Shown here: in pieces, positions 1 through 11,188 of the stretch
How positions within the stretch are numbered: position 1 is the stretch's first letter
Layout: every line of letters starts with the position of its first letter
NCBI RefSeq assembly: GCF_023898315.1
Contig: NC_064617.1
Location: forward strand, 619,123,000 to 619,186,999
Reading direction: 5' to 3'
From: Schistocerca nitens
Taxonomy: Eukaryota > Arthropoda > Insecta > Orthoptera > Acrididae
Length of the DNA: 64,000 nucleotides
Notes under the pieces: generated by a model
Told to the model about the DNA's origin: nothing
The model's database searches: none
Seen by the model: the letters and a program-made list of their open reading frames with translations, nothing else
Made by a program: the position numbers and the translations under genes

Positions 1-426
1 GCCAACCGACCTTCGCACTGGTGCCGAGCAACGTTATCTTCAGCTAGCAACATCCTCAGTCTAGATGCTACTCTTTAAGCTGCCATTAAAACTGTTGGTC
101 CCTGGTCTCTATCAAATGCCAGTAATGGAAGACTCCCTCTAGCAGCAACCAGCCACTACTGATAAAGCCATTTATTTACGCAAACAGCGCCGTAAGTGGT
201 TTCGAACCAATAGGCTCGGGTTCATGCGGCTGTTGACATCAATATGTATATTCGTTGATGTTTGCGTTAAATTTTTCGCTCTTTGTTTCCCCCTGCGTTG
301 GAAGATTATTGGGGTGGTGGTGCACTACGGTAAAAAGCGATATTAGAAATGACCTATTTCAACATAACTAATGTGCTTAACGATCTAACACAACCTAAAC
401 AAATATTTAAGAGTGAGTAGTTGTAG
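1..426. other. No recognisable feature
   Basis: I see no coding segment, repeat family or structured RNA here on either strand. There is no long ORF and the base composition is unremarkable. Confidence 0.5.
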
Positions 427-483
427 CTATAGTTTACTTGAAATGCTATTTATGTGATCTGTATATAAAAACAGTGAGTAAAC

Positions 484-530
484 CACACACAGACACACAC
501 ACACACACACACAGACACACACACACACAA
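484..530. repeat. (CA)n microsatellite
   Basis: A CA dinucleotide tract interrupted by a few CAGA units. It lies directly beside the truncated end of the mariner relic and encodes a meaningless Val-Cys run on the minus strand. Confidence 0.95.
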
Positions 531-539
531 GAAAAGAAC

Positions 540-1105
540 TCGCGGAAGAAATTTGTAGTACATCACACCATCGCTGTTGCACTAGATACATAACATTGTC
601 TTTTCTAGATGAGCGCAGGTATGTGTAAGGGAGTTGCTGCTTTGTTTGGTCTCTATCATACCTTTTATTCCTTATGTTAGCATAAAGACACCATTTCTCG
701 TCACCAGTAACGATACAGGGTAGGAATGGCCAGTGCCGTTCATGAGCCAGTTGATGGGAAGGAGAGATCCACATATGGCCGCATGCTGATTTTTGTGATT
801 TTTGCTTAGAGCGGGCGGTAGCCATACACCCGATTTTTAACCTTCCCCTATTGCATGCAAATGTCGCATGATTGTGGAACGATCACGGTTTGTCACATTT
901 GCCAGTTCTGGAGTACAATGACGTGGATCTTTGTGGATTAATAAATTTATATGTTCTTCATCAAACCCTTAAGTTCTCCTTGAACGTGGAGTGTGAGTAA
1001 TGTTAAAACGATTCTTCTTAAAACGGGAAAACCATTTTAGTCCCGTGCTCTGTCCAGTGTCCCCATACCCACGGAAATGATTTTGGTTTTTTCCGCTGTC
1101 AATTT
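540..1105 (-). pseudogene. Mariner transposase relic
   Basis: Read on the minus strand, this stretch translates to a mariner-family (DD34D) transposase in pieces. The N-terminal part near 1100-840 carries helix-turn-helix-like segments. Further on, the motif VTGDEKWCLY surrounds the first catalytic Asp (codon at 700-702). In-frame stops and a frameshift separate the pieces, and the C-terminal half, including the other two catalytic Asp residues, is missing where the CA microsatellite begins. In the family this enzyme cuts and pastes the element at TA sites. Here it is dead. I could not identify inverted repeats. The family is confident from the VTGDEKW motif; the exact limits are approximate. 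Confidence 0.8.
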
Positions 1106-3006
1106 TTTATTGAATTGAAACAAAAGAATATGTCGGGAATGTTACGATTCCTCCTCTTATAACTCCATTTTGCAGCGTCCACAGCCCCACTCAGTATCTT
1201 CAAATAACAGAATTACAAGATGTAATCTCAAATGGTAACAGTGAACTACAAATAAATAATTACAATCGATAAATAAACCCATAGGAACCAGAACAACAAT
1301 ATGCAAAATCGGCACGATGTAATGTCTGGATATGGTCTTCACTACTTTTTACTACATGTCTGTTGACATTTGTGTGCATTGTGAATCCAGAGTTTGATGG
1401 ATTGTTCAAATGTATGGCATGTAAAAGTTCTTTGAGCTGGACCTCGAAGATTCTCCCACTTCGTCCTACACAATGGGATGGGCAATGTTTGCAGCTGTGT
1501 TTATGTATAGGCCTACCTGAACTTTTGTGTGGGAAGCTGCTGTTCCTTAAGTAATGAATGACTAGCTGCTGAAGTTTGTGGTTTGTGCGTAAGCTTCTTT
1601 GAAAGAAGCAACCTATATTTTCTACACAGCCACGGTCTCAAAATACCAGTTTGTGAGAAAACAGCATGATAACGTTTTCCTCCATCAGAGTACTTCAGGT
1701 ACTCTATAAGGAATCTATTCTCAGAAAGAATGCACTTGAGCTCCAGCGGCTGAAACTGAATGACATGCTTTAAATGCGTCTTTCCTTCGATATATTTGGA
1801 CATTAATCAGTGAAACTCTGCATTTGTGTGCAATCAGTTTTTATGGTTAATGTAATTAGTGAAAGAATCAAAGATAGAGTACCGTGTAACAGACAAGAGT
1901 CATAAAAGAGGGATACATTATTGAGTATTTAGTTATCATTGACAGGTGGTGTGCGGTGGTTTGTTACAGAGAAATAACGTAATCAAGGTTTGTTTTTGGT
2001 TGTTACGCCCCTTACCTTCCATGAAAATAATTTCCCATAGAGCAAAAGGCGTGAGCCTGTAATGTACTATCAACAAGGCGTACAACATGAAACAGAGAAC
2101 AATACAACAACCCTCGGACCGACAAAGAAGTACTGTGTTCCCATCGCTGTGGAAATATGTCAACACATCGCCGATGTACCAAATTTACATTACATTTTGT
2201 GAACCTGTTACTTTTATGTCACGCTGCGGGTCGTTATTTCTTATATTGATAAGCTGGTGTAGCTGTGCCAGCGAGTACGAAATATAGGTTACGTATTCTC
2301 GATAGATAATCAAGCCGTAAGGGCAGGGAATGTAGAAAAGCGATGAGAAGAGGCTGCATGGTCCTTGAGCAACGATATAGCAACAGATTTCATATCAGAT
2401 TTGGCCCAAAGTCCATAACTTCTAAAGTTAATTTTTAATGTTAAAGTGATTAAGAAACCAATCTGATAATGCTGAAGACTTCTTCCCTACTGACATCACA
2501 ATTTCAGTTATTAAAAAAATGACCAGCAAATGTTAACAAAATAATTTATTTTGCATTACGAGTGATTGGCGGACACACCCGACGGAGAACGGAAGTGCGG
2601 CCTGCTTGGTGTAATGAAACTGGTCTGACTACATCATGTTTTACGTAGCAAGTGTCATTTCCTATACAAGCTTTTTATCACTCATTTTGGGATACGCTTT
2701 TTCGATTATTATTGCTTATAAAAATGTCTTGATTATTTTGATGACTGTAAATATCAGAGAGGTATGTAAGCTTGCAGAAATATAATAATCTTTGACCAAT
2801 GTGTAATTATTTTTGTATTTATCAATCTGTCGATTATCAGTCAGTAAAATAAGTTAGTCGCTGAGTGGTAGTTTGCCGAGAGAAGTTGAGCATGGCTACA
2901 TGTGGTCAAAGTTGGGAGAGTGTTGCCCATTATGTGTAGATATCAATCCTCAAAAGAGTCTTTTATATAATTGTGAACCACAAAGAAAAAGCGTTATGTA
3001 AAATTT
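1106..3006. other. No recognisable feature
   Basis: About 1.9 kb of AT-rich sequence with only short ORFs on both strands. None of their translations resembles a known domain. I see no repeat shared with the rest of the window. Confidence 0.5.
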
Positions 3007-3300
3007 ATGATGTCATTTCAAGAATATATCAACAATGTGAAAACTGAAACGATTTCATTGTTCCGATATGAATTGGTGCAACAAGATCAAATCCGTGAAC
3101 TCCTGCAAATCCAAATATTTTGTCAATATTCTACAGGAAATCGAAAAAGAAGACTCCTACAGGTGAACTACGAGAAACAACGAAAAAGAATTTTACTGGC
3201 TAAGTACCATCAACTTTCTAAACTTTCCACCCTGTTTGCTCAGTGTGTTGTTACGAAGGACGAAATATGTCTCCTAAAAATCAGCAGAAACAGAATTTAA
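3007..3300 (+). pseudogene. Possible mariner transposase relic
   Basis: A 97-codon open frame whose end, VVTKDEICLL, resembles the mariner block around the first catalytic Asp (VTGDEKWxLY), preceded by a basic stretch like the one usually found just before it. Several conserved positions differ (Gly to Lys, Trp to Cys). The rest shows no clear match. It could be a badly decayed transposase or chance. Confidence 0.25.
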
Positions 3301-3327
3301 ATAATTAATTTGAATCAGTAATTACAG

Positions 3328-3380
3328 GGTGTGGGGGGAGGGGGGAGGGGGAGGTCAGAGAGGGCAGGCGGGAAACAGTA
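3328..3380 (+). repeat. G-rich purine tract
   Basis: A run dominated by G with occasional A (gggggg repeated several times), able in principle to form a G-quadruplex. It has no coding context. Confidence 0.7.
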
Positions 3381-3769
3381 AGGCACTGACTAACGGTGTA
3401 AGACAGTGTTCTTCATACAGGCAACATGCTTGCACTGTTAATGGCTATTTCGTTTGACTAAAATTAATTTAAAATTTAACTTTGCCTCAGAAATCGTTTG
3501 TACCGTACCCAATTTATTGCTGCAATCGACATTGTCAACACGTACTGATCACGTGTGGACCATTTAATTTAAGGAAATAATCCAAAATTTTATTCTGAAT
3601 AGTGCGTCAAGGAAGCGGAATATCATGGTGCCAGAGGAGTATAATCAGACTCCACGATTCCGACCTTGATTAATGAGATTAGACTGACTGTTATGTAGGG
3701 TTGTCTGTGCCATTTCAGGTCTCGAGATTTTACTGCAGCATTGTGGTGGCATTTCCGAAAGCCACTCCG

Positions 3770-3961
3770 GCCGGCCGCGGTGGCCGTGCGGTTCTGGCGC
3801 TGCAGTCCGGAACCGCGGGGCTGCTACGGTCGCAGGTTCGAGTCCTGCCTCGGGCATGGGTGTGTGTGATGTCCTTAGGTTAGTTAGGTTTAAGTAGTTG
3901 TAAGTTCTGGGGGACTTATGACCTAAGATGTTGAGTCCCATAGTGCTCAGAGCCATTTGAA
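3770..3961 (+). mobile_element. tRNA-derived SINE, family A (copy 1)
   Basis: The head contains pol III-type promoter boxes: an A-box-like gtggccgtgcgg and a B-box ggttcgagtcc. It is followed by a body with the marker ttaggttagttagg and the end gagccatttgaacc. It is flanked by a 15-bp target-site duplication with one mismatch (3755-3769 and 3962-3976), so its limits are well fixed. Seven other copies of the family occur in the window. Confidence 0.92.
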
Positions 3962-3976
3962 CCGAAAGCGACTCCG

Positions 3977-4735
3977 ATATATACCGACTTTAAATCACAT
4001 GTTAGGAGCCAGGCTAACGGAGGAGAAATTCATTGGGGAGATCGAGACAGCTATATAAGAGTTGTGGTAAGAAAGCCTGCACCTGATTATCTTGGGAAGA
4101 ATCGAGTGGAGTTTGGTAGAATTTACCTTGCCAGTACATTCAAAGTAGCCCTCCTCATACAACCTTGAGAAAACTGGAACCTACTAGTCACCGTAGCTTC
4201 TTTTCATTTTTAAGAGGAGAAATGCAACCGTTACATGAACGGTGTGCTTATCGGCTAACTCTTCATAAGTAATCTATTCTATACTTCTGTGTATATCGCT
4301 GTTAACGTACAACTAACACTGCAAGAAAAACAAGCCCATGAAAATCCCAGCAGTGCAGAACGCAGGTTTTCACGATGAAGAGTCAAATAACGGGAGGGAA
4401 TGCAACATGTTTCTATCCAAATAAGACCCACAGCAACATTTGCATTGATGTGAAAACATTTTCAGTGCATCACACTATTCGCGTTAAAAAGTACTTTTTC
4501 TAGGAAATTTTTATCCTTTTGCCAGTCAATACCTTATTGTGACGATGGTCACAATTGCCTGTCACATACTACTCTTTCTTCAGTGGCATCTACTTCTTAC
4601 CCTGCAAACTATGACTGCACAAAAATGCAGAGTTTTACAGATAAATGATCTTGATAGTAGACAATACAGACAAACGTCAGTATTTTAATATAATTTTTAT
4701 TAGTGATTACACTGAATGAATCCACTGGCTTTTTG
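3977..4735. other. No recognisable feature
   Basis: Unassigned sequence between the SINE and the 3' end of the CR1-type LINE. No ORF or repeat is recognised. Confidence 0.5.
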
Positions 4736-5008
4736 GATTAGATTAGATTAGATTTACTTTCATTCCAATTGATCCGTAGTGAGGAGGTCCTCCAGGATGT
4801 GGAACATGTCAGAAAAACAACAATACATGACAAATATTTACAACTAAAACAAATAAGCTAATGTACCATTCCACAGGTCCCAAGTGGAATGATCGTCATT
4901 TTTTAATGAACACTAAGAGTCATTTTACAAATACTAATGCACTGAATTTAAAATAAAAAAGTTTTTTATTTATTTATAAGATAATACAACTACTGTAATA
5001 CTTATTTA

Positions 5009-5056
5009 CAATGAACACACTACTGCACTGAAATGGTGCAGAAGTTAGATTATACT

Positions 5057-5114
<58 letters not shown>

Positions 5115-5170
5115 TTTTCAATGAACACATTACTGCACTGAAATTGTGCAGAAGTTATGTTGTACTTATA
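5009..5170. repeat. 52-bp direct repeat flanking (CA)26 in the LINE 3' UTR
   Basis: Two imperfect copies of a 52-bp unit (5009-5060 and 5119-5170), both starting caatgaacac, lie on either side of a pure CA tract at 5061-5112. The period is 110 bp. This is either a feature of the LINE 3' UTR or a later duplication around the microsatellite. Confidence 0.85.
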
Positions 5171-5176
5171 TACAAA

Positions 5177-8100
5177 TCAGTTGGTTTTACTAAGAAATTC
5201 ATCAATGGAGTAGAAGGAGTTGGCCACCAATAAATCCTTTAGGCTTCTCTTAAACTGAATTTCATTGGTTGTTAAGCTTTTTATGGCTGCTGGCAAGTTA
5301 TTGAAAATGTGTGTTCCTGAATAATGCACACCTTTTTGTACAAGACTAAGTGACTTTAAATCCTTGTGAAGATTATTCTTATTTCTAGTATTGATTCCAT
5401 GAATTGAGCTGTTGGTTTGAAAAAGTGATATATTTTTAATGACAAATTTCATTAAGGAATAAATATATTGGGAAGCAGTAGTTAGTATCCCTAGTTCCCT
5501 AAACAGGCTTCTGCAGGATGTTCTTGAGTTCACACCACATATAACTCTCACTGCACGTTTTTGTGCCTGGAAAACTTTAGCTTGGCTTGATGAATTACCC
5601 CAAAAAATAATCCCATATGACATTATGGAATGAAAGTAAGCATAGTATGCCAGCTTTTTCATTTTTGTATCCCCTATGTCTGACAAAATTCGCATTGCAA
5701 ACAGAGATTTGTTAAGACGCTTCAGCAGTTCTGTGGTGTGCTCCTCCCAGTTGAATTTATTATCAAGCTGTAATCCCAAGAATTTAACACTGTCCACTTC
5801 TTCTATCTTCTTGTCATCGTATGTTAGACATATACTCTTGGGACACCCCTTACAAGTTCTGAACTGCATGTAGTGTGTTTTTTCAAAGTTTAGTGACAAA
5901 GAATTGGCTAGGAACCAGTGATTAATGTCCACAAATATTTTATTGGCTGATCTTTCTAAGACTACATTTGCCTTGCTATTTATTGCAATGTTTGTATCAT
6001 CGGCAAACAAAACAAACTTGGCATCTGGTAATGTTACTGATGAAAGGTCATTGATATACACAAGAAAAAGTAAGGGCCCTAAAATGGAACCTTGTGGGAC
6101 CCCACATGTAATTAGTTCCCAGCTGGATGAGGCCTGATAGCTTGATACATGTCTCTTTCCTAATAACACCCTTTGTTTCCTGCCAGAGATATAAGATCTG
6201 AACCATTTTGCAGCATTTCCTGTTATACTATAATATTCTAGTTTACTTAAAAGGATATTGTGATTTACACAGTCAAATGCCTTTGACAGATCACAAAATA
6301 TACCAGTTGCCTGCAATTTTTTGTCTAATGAATTAAGCACATTTTCACTGTAAGTGTAGATAGCCTTCTCAATATCAGAACCTTTTAGAAATCCAAACTG
6401 TGACTTTGACAGTATGTTATTTGAGATAAGATGGTTATAAAGACGACTGTACATTACTTTTTCGAAAATTTTCGAGAATGCTGGCAACAGTGAAATTGGA
6501 CGGAAATTTGATGCTATTTCTTTATCTCCCTTCTTAAACAGTGGCTTAACTTCAGCATATTTCAGCCATTCAGGAAATATTCCACTAATAAACGACTGGT
6601 TACACAGATAGCTTAATATGTTACTTAGCTCAGAATCACATTCTTTAATTAACTTTGTTGATATTTCATCATACCCACTAGATGTTTTTGATTTTAAAGA
6701 TTTTATGATGGACATTATTTCTGTTGGGGTAGTGAGGGTCAAATTCATATTAAGGAAGTTACTTGAAATGTCTGGTCTAAGGTAATCCATAGCAGCATCT
6801 ACCGAACCTGACAACCCCATCTTTTCAGTAACAGTTATAAAATGTTTGTTAAAAAGTTCTGCAACACTATACACATCTGTCACCAATGTATCATTTACTC
6901 TTAATGCTATTTGTTCCTCTTCATGTCTGGTTCTACCGGTCTCCTCCTTCACTATATCCCATATTGTCTTTATTTTGTTATCTGATATGACTATCTTTTC
7001 CTTGTAATATATTTGCTTTGACATCCGTATTACAGTCTTTAATATTTTGCAGTATTTCTTATAATGTGCTATAGCATCAACATTGGAAATGTTTCGGAGT
7101 GACAGATACAGTTTTCTTTTTGTTTTACAAGATACCCCTATTCCTCGAGTAATCCATGGCTTCTTTGTAGACTTTGCTCTAACCTTGGTAAGTTTTGGGG
7201 GAAAGCAGTGTTCGAATAAGGTAAGCACTTTATTAGCAAAAATGTTATATTTTTCATTCATGCCATGAACGCTGTAAACATCAGTCCAGTGAATGTCTCT
7301 GAGGAGTGTCCTAAAATAATCAATTTTTGGCTTACTGATTACCCTTTTGAGCTCAGATTTAACAGATTTTATATCCCGTTCAGTATTAACATTTAACAGA
7401 AGGAACTGCATGTCATGGTCTGAGAGGCCATTGACTATTGGTTTTGTAATATAATTTTGTTCATTGGACTTTTCTATAAAGATATTATCAATGGCTGTTT
7501 GTGAGCAAGTGGCTATCCTAGGGGGAACTTTACTGTGGGAATTAAGTTGAATGATAGTGTTACTAACTCAAACAAGTTCTTATTGGGAGAGTCTTTAAGG
7601 AAATCTACATTGAAATCACCAGCAACCACTATTTCTTTGTTTTTGGTTGTTAAATGGGCCAGTACAGCTTCAAGGTGGTTGACAAACAGATTAAAGTTAC
7701 CTGCAGGTGCTCGATATACACTTAATATTATGAAGGATTTTTTGTGAAATTCTAATTCTGTTGCACATGCTTCCATATGCTGTTCTAGGCAAAATTTATG
7801 AATGTCTATGTTCTTAAATTTATGACAGTTCCTGATGAATGTGGCAACTCCTCCTTTCTCCATTTCTGATCTACAAAAGTGAGATGCTAACCTAAACCCT
7901 GTAACACTTAAAAGTTCTATACCAGTGGTCACATGATGTTCAGAGAGGCAGATTATGTCAGCTGGGTTTGAAGACTCTAATTCATCTATGCAGATAGTTA
8001 ATTCATTAATTTTATTTCTCAGTCCTCGAATATTTTGATGCAATAAAGATAGCTGACATTTCTCATTGACTGAGTTAAAATTGGGTGGAGTTAAGATATC

Positions 8101-8280
8101 TGCTGACAGTTGAAAATTCTTAACCAATGGTTGTTTATGCTGATGTAATAAGCTGGAATTATGTTTTTTGATTTCTTTCTCAAACTGAAGATTTGTCTCA
8201 GTTCTAACCTCTCTTAAAATTTGCTTTCTTTCTGTCCTCCCTACCCTAAAAAAGGGTCTTTTCTGAATCCTATAACCACT
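5177..8280 (-). pseudogene. LINE ORF2: endonuclease plus reverse transcriptase
   Basis: The protein copies LINE RNA into DNA at a nick made by its own endonuclease. The endonuclease part (about 8127-7420) has QNIRG, an LSEHH block, AGDFNVD and the terminal LSDHD, that is, all the usual catalytic blocks. The reverse transcriptase (7411-5177, 744 codons open) has the KAFD motif A, GVPQGS and an intact FADD motif, followed by the usual C-terminal region with the YGIIFWG block. The frame breaks once, at a run of five G on the plus strand (7521-7525); six would restore it. The open frame runs upstream to about 8280 and overlaps the end of ORF1 by about 40 bp with no ATG in the overlap. Whether this 5' part is translated by reinitiation or a frameshift is unknown. 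Confidence 0.9.
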
Positions 8281-9270
8281 GGTATTTTACCACTCATGAC
8301 AGTGCCTCCCCCCTTTAACTTTCCTGCTATTTCCCCAGCCAATTTACCCTTCCCCTTCCTGTTGAGGTGAAGGCCATGCCTAGTATAATCCCACCTACTG
8401 AGAGAATCAACAGGAACCACACCAATGTGTGACCCCGCACCCGACATGAGCAGCCGTTCCAGCTCCAAATTAACTCTCTTGACAGAAGAGTTCAAATGAG
8501 GTCGGTCATGGCGCCCAAGAACAGATACAAACTCAACACTAGTATGCTTCGATGCTGATGCAATCTTCGCCAGGTCACACTCTATACTGTACCCAGGATC
8601 TCTGTCAATACTGTTACCTGCCCCACCCACTATAACCACGGTGTCTTCCTTAGTGAAATCTTTGCAAAGTGATCCTAAATCCTCTGTCACCTGCTCCAGA
8701 CCAGCACTAGGCTTAAAAAAATTGGTGACCTGGTATTCTGATCCTAGTTCATCCTGCAAAAGCTGGCCAACACCTCTTCCATGGGAACTACCTAACAACA
8801 ACACTTTCTTTCTCTTTACTGATTGCCCTACATTCTTACTTTTCAATTTGCTGCTGAAAGTTTGTTGTGCCCTGTCTACACCTGCAACTGCTTGAGGCTC
8901 ACCAGCTTCTAAGTGAAGCAACAGGTCAAATCTATTTTCCACATTCACCATAAAGCTGTCAGACAAAGTTCTAGGCCTGTTCCTCCTGTTGCCTGTTGCC
9001 ACTTCCCACCTCTCTTTACCCTTCTCCCTCCTTAACCTGTCAAGATCTCCCCTGGCCTTGTCTAACTCAGCCTGAAGGGCGGCAATTTTCCCCTCCTGTT
9101 CTAGTATCTTCCTATCTCTACTACAAATCCTACAAAACCACTGATGAGTCTCATTTACTTCCCCTATTCCCACGCCACTACAGTCACCCACATGGAAAAA
9201 AACTACAGCACCCATCACACCAAAGCCCCGACCTAACAATTCTACGGCAAGTCAAGCACTTTTCACTCAT
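8241..9270 (-). pseudogene. LINE ORF1: PHD finger, coiled coil, SGNH esterase
   Basis: ORF1 starts at the ATG at 9270-9268. The first 50 or so residues form a PHD-type zinc finger: CLTC, CDGC, HVGDC and a final WFCRIC. A charged coiled-coil segment follows (EGKIAALQAELDKARGDLDR), then an SGNH-hydrolase (GDSL esterase) domain. Its blocks are LLGSSHGRG (Ser nucleophile, with Ser in place of the usual Asp before it), GGAGN, and the His block GLHLN. In CR1-like elements such ORF1 proteins bind the element RNA; the esterase's role is unclear. Seven A's at 9196-9202 put the PHD finger out of frame with the rest; six would join them, so I start at 9270 rather than at the in-frame 9239. Confidence 0.85.
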
Positions 9271-9929
9271 AATAAACGTAATAGTTTATTAAGAATAAGT
9301 CAGTTAAATTACAGATAAACACGAAAATATGGTTACACAAATTTGGCCTATACGCAACTGTTTACGCAACTGTGTGTAAACAAAAACAAAAGTGCAAAGT
9401 TTCTGAAACAACAACTTAAACTTTACGCTACTTTCCGGAAATGTTAGTTAAATAATGAAGAGGTACGCTAAGTTAAATTGCTGGAGAGAGCAAGGAACAA
9501 CTGAACGAAATTCTATAGATTTGCTTCAGCAGAACGTAAACAGAAAATACGACTGTACGGTCTTTTCGTGTTTTCTGCTATATTACGTAAAGAAAAATGA
9601 AACCTTTAATGGTAGACTTAAACGGCACACTAATACACTTATTTACCACGTATTCAGTACTAATCTATATGTTTTATAATCTAAAATGACTTATCTTTAC
9701 GAGAACACCAAAACTCGCGCTAGTCGCCTGGCTGCAGGGCTGGACACAACTCCAAGCAAATATAACAGTAAATTGTTGATCTATTCGTAACACAGTTCCT
9801 GATTTTACTGCCCCGTATCAAAGTTTTAGTGGTAAAGTTATTATCGGGACAGACAGCTGAAACCCGAAGTAGAAAGGTCCGAAATACGTACTGACGCTTG
9901 GGAGGTATACGAAAATACGGATTAAAGGC

Positions 9930-10359
9930 CATAGGATGGCGACTGTTTATTGCAGTCGACAAAAATATTGAAATTGAATCTAAATGTGAAGTTATCTGGA
10001 GGCCACCAGATTGCACAACAGCACTTTCAGAACCATTCAAAGAATGTCTACACCCAGCAGTGCGGAAATACCCTGTTCGTGCTATGTTAATTGGAGGCGA
10101 CTTTAATCCACCGAGCATAGACGTCATTCGGAGCATAGACTGTTACACCTATGAATTTGTTGAAGGGGGTAGGAACAGGCAGTCTTATGAAGTAATGTTG
10201 AACATGTTTTGCCAGAACAGTCTTGAGCAGCTACTTCGAGAGCCCACATGCATCAGAAACATTTTATACCTTGCAGCTACAAAGAGGGGTGATCTTATTC
10301 AGGGTGATCACGATGTCATCACAGCAATGAAGATTGCTAAAGTTAATAAACCCATATAG
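9930..10359 (+). pseudogene. LINE endonuclease fragment
   Basis: Plus-strand codons encode part of an apurinic-type endonuclease: FIAVDKNI, then EVIWRPP, then LIGGDFNPPS (the Asp/Asn catalytic block), then a region ending QGDHDVI, which corresponds to the SDH block with Ser changed to Gly. No reverse transcriptase follows. It resembles the endonuclease of the plus-strand LINE near 59.0-60.0 kb more than that of the neighbouring CR1-type element. It appears to be an orphan fragment. Confidence 0.75.
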
Positions 10360-11088
10360 ATGGCTGGGAGAGCATTTATGCTAGAATGAGCAGATAAGAG
10401 GTTTCTAACATCCGGCTTAGGTAATAAATGGGGATCATTTTGTTCCAATAGGATGGACGTCGAGGAGGAATTGTGGCCATTAAACGGACTGTAAAACTTG
10501 ATTTACAATTCGTTCTGGAGAGCTACCATCCCTGGTGTGGAGAATCAACTGAAATAGTTAAAAGTTAATAAGTGATCAGATCCGGACAGAATGCTAGTTC
10601 AGTTACACATAGAGCACTCTACTCTTGCTTTATCGCGAATCTTTCACCCAGCGCATGTCCCAAGAGAGCAGGAGAGAATAAAAGAGAGCAGGGTACTCCA
10701 GTATCCAAGAAGGTGAAATGTAAGCTTTGCTTGTTTCTGTATGGTGCATGTTGTATGCTATCCGACTCTACTTACGATATCCTCATTAGCATGCTAGACG
10801 AGCGAGTCTAGTTCTCGTTATGCAGCAGTTAAACAACTAATTACAATATCTGCATGTAGACTGAATGATCAGAAAGTGTAGTCACTGTACTGCAACGGAA
10901 TACAGTCACAGCAAGACAAACAAATTACAAATGCAGTTAAATTGGTACATAATTATATTCAAGGGGTCTCCTAACGAGGGTCAGTTGTACGACAATAACT
11001 TGGTTCACAGATTCAAATCATGTCTGAGTCTAATAAGTAATTTATTTAATCTAGGATCTCGACATAATAAGTCTCCTATGAAATTAAC
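10360..11088. other. No recognisable feature
   Basis: Unassigned sequence between two LINEs. One 79-codon ORF (10572-10811) has no recognisable domain and is not called. Confidence 0.5.
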
Positions 11089-11188
11089 TGTTGTTGTTGT
11101 GGTCTTCAGTCCTGACACTGGTTTGATGCAGCTCTCCATACTACTCTATCCTGTGCAAGCTTCTTCATCTCCCAGTACCTACTGCAAC

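Larger units (their letters stand above)
4736..9740 (-). mobile_element. CR1-group LINE, near full length
   Basis: A non-LTR retrotransposon on the minus strand. From 5' to 3' it has a 5' UTR (about 9740-9271), ORF1 with PHD finger and esterase (9270-8241), ORF2 with apurinic-type endonuclease and reverse transcriptase (about 8280-5177), a 3' UTR of about 440 bp, and a short 3' tail of TAATC units (4755-4736). PHD plus esterase in ORF1 is known from CR1-like elements. The two ORFs are open except for two one-base homopolymer changes, so the insertion looks young. The 5' limit is a guess from where sequence character changes; I found no target duplication. Confidence 0.88.

Noticed and set aside
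5033-5233. ORF with Thr-His repeats
   Set aside because: It translates the CA tract in the 3' UTR of the LINE.
10572-10811. 79-codon ORF
   Set aside because: Length expected by chance, no domain, no context.
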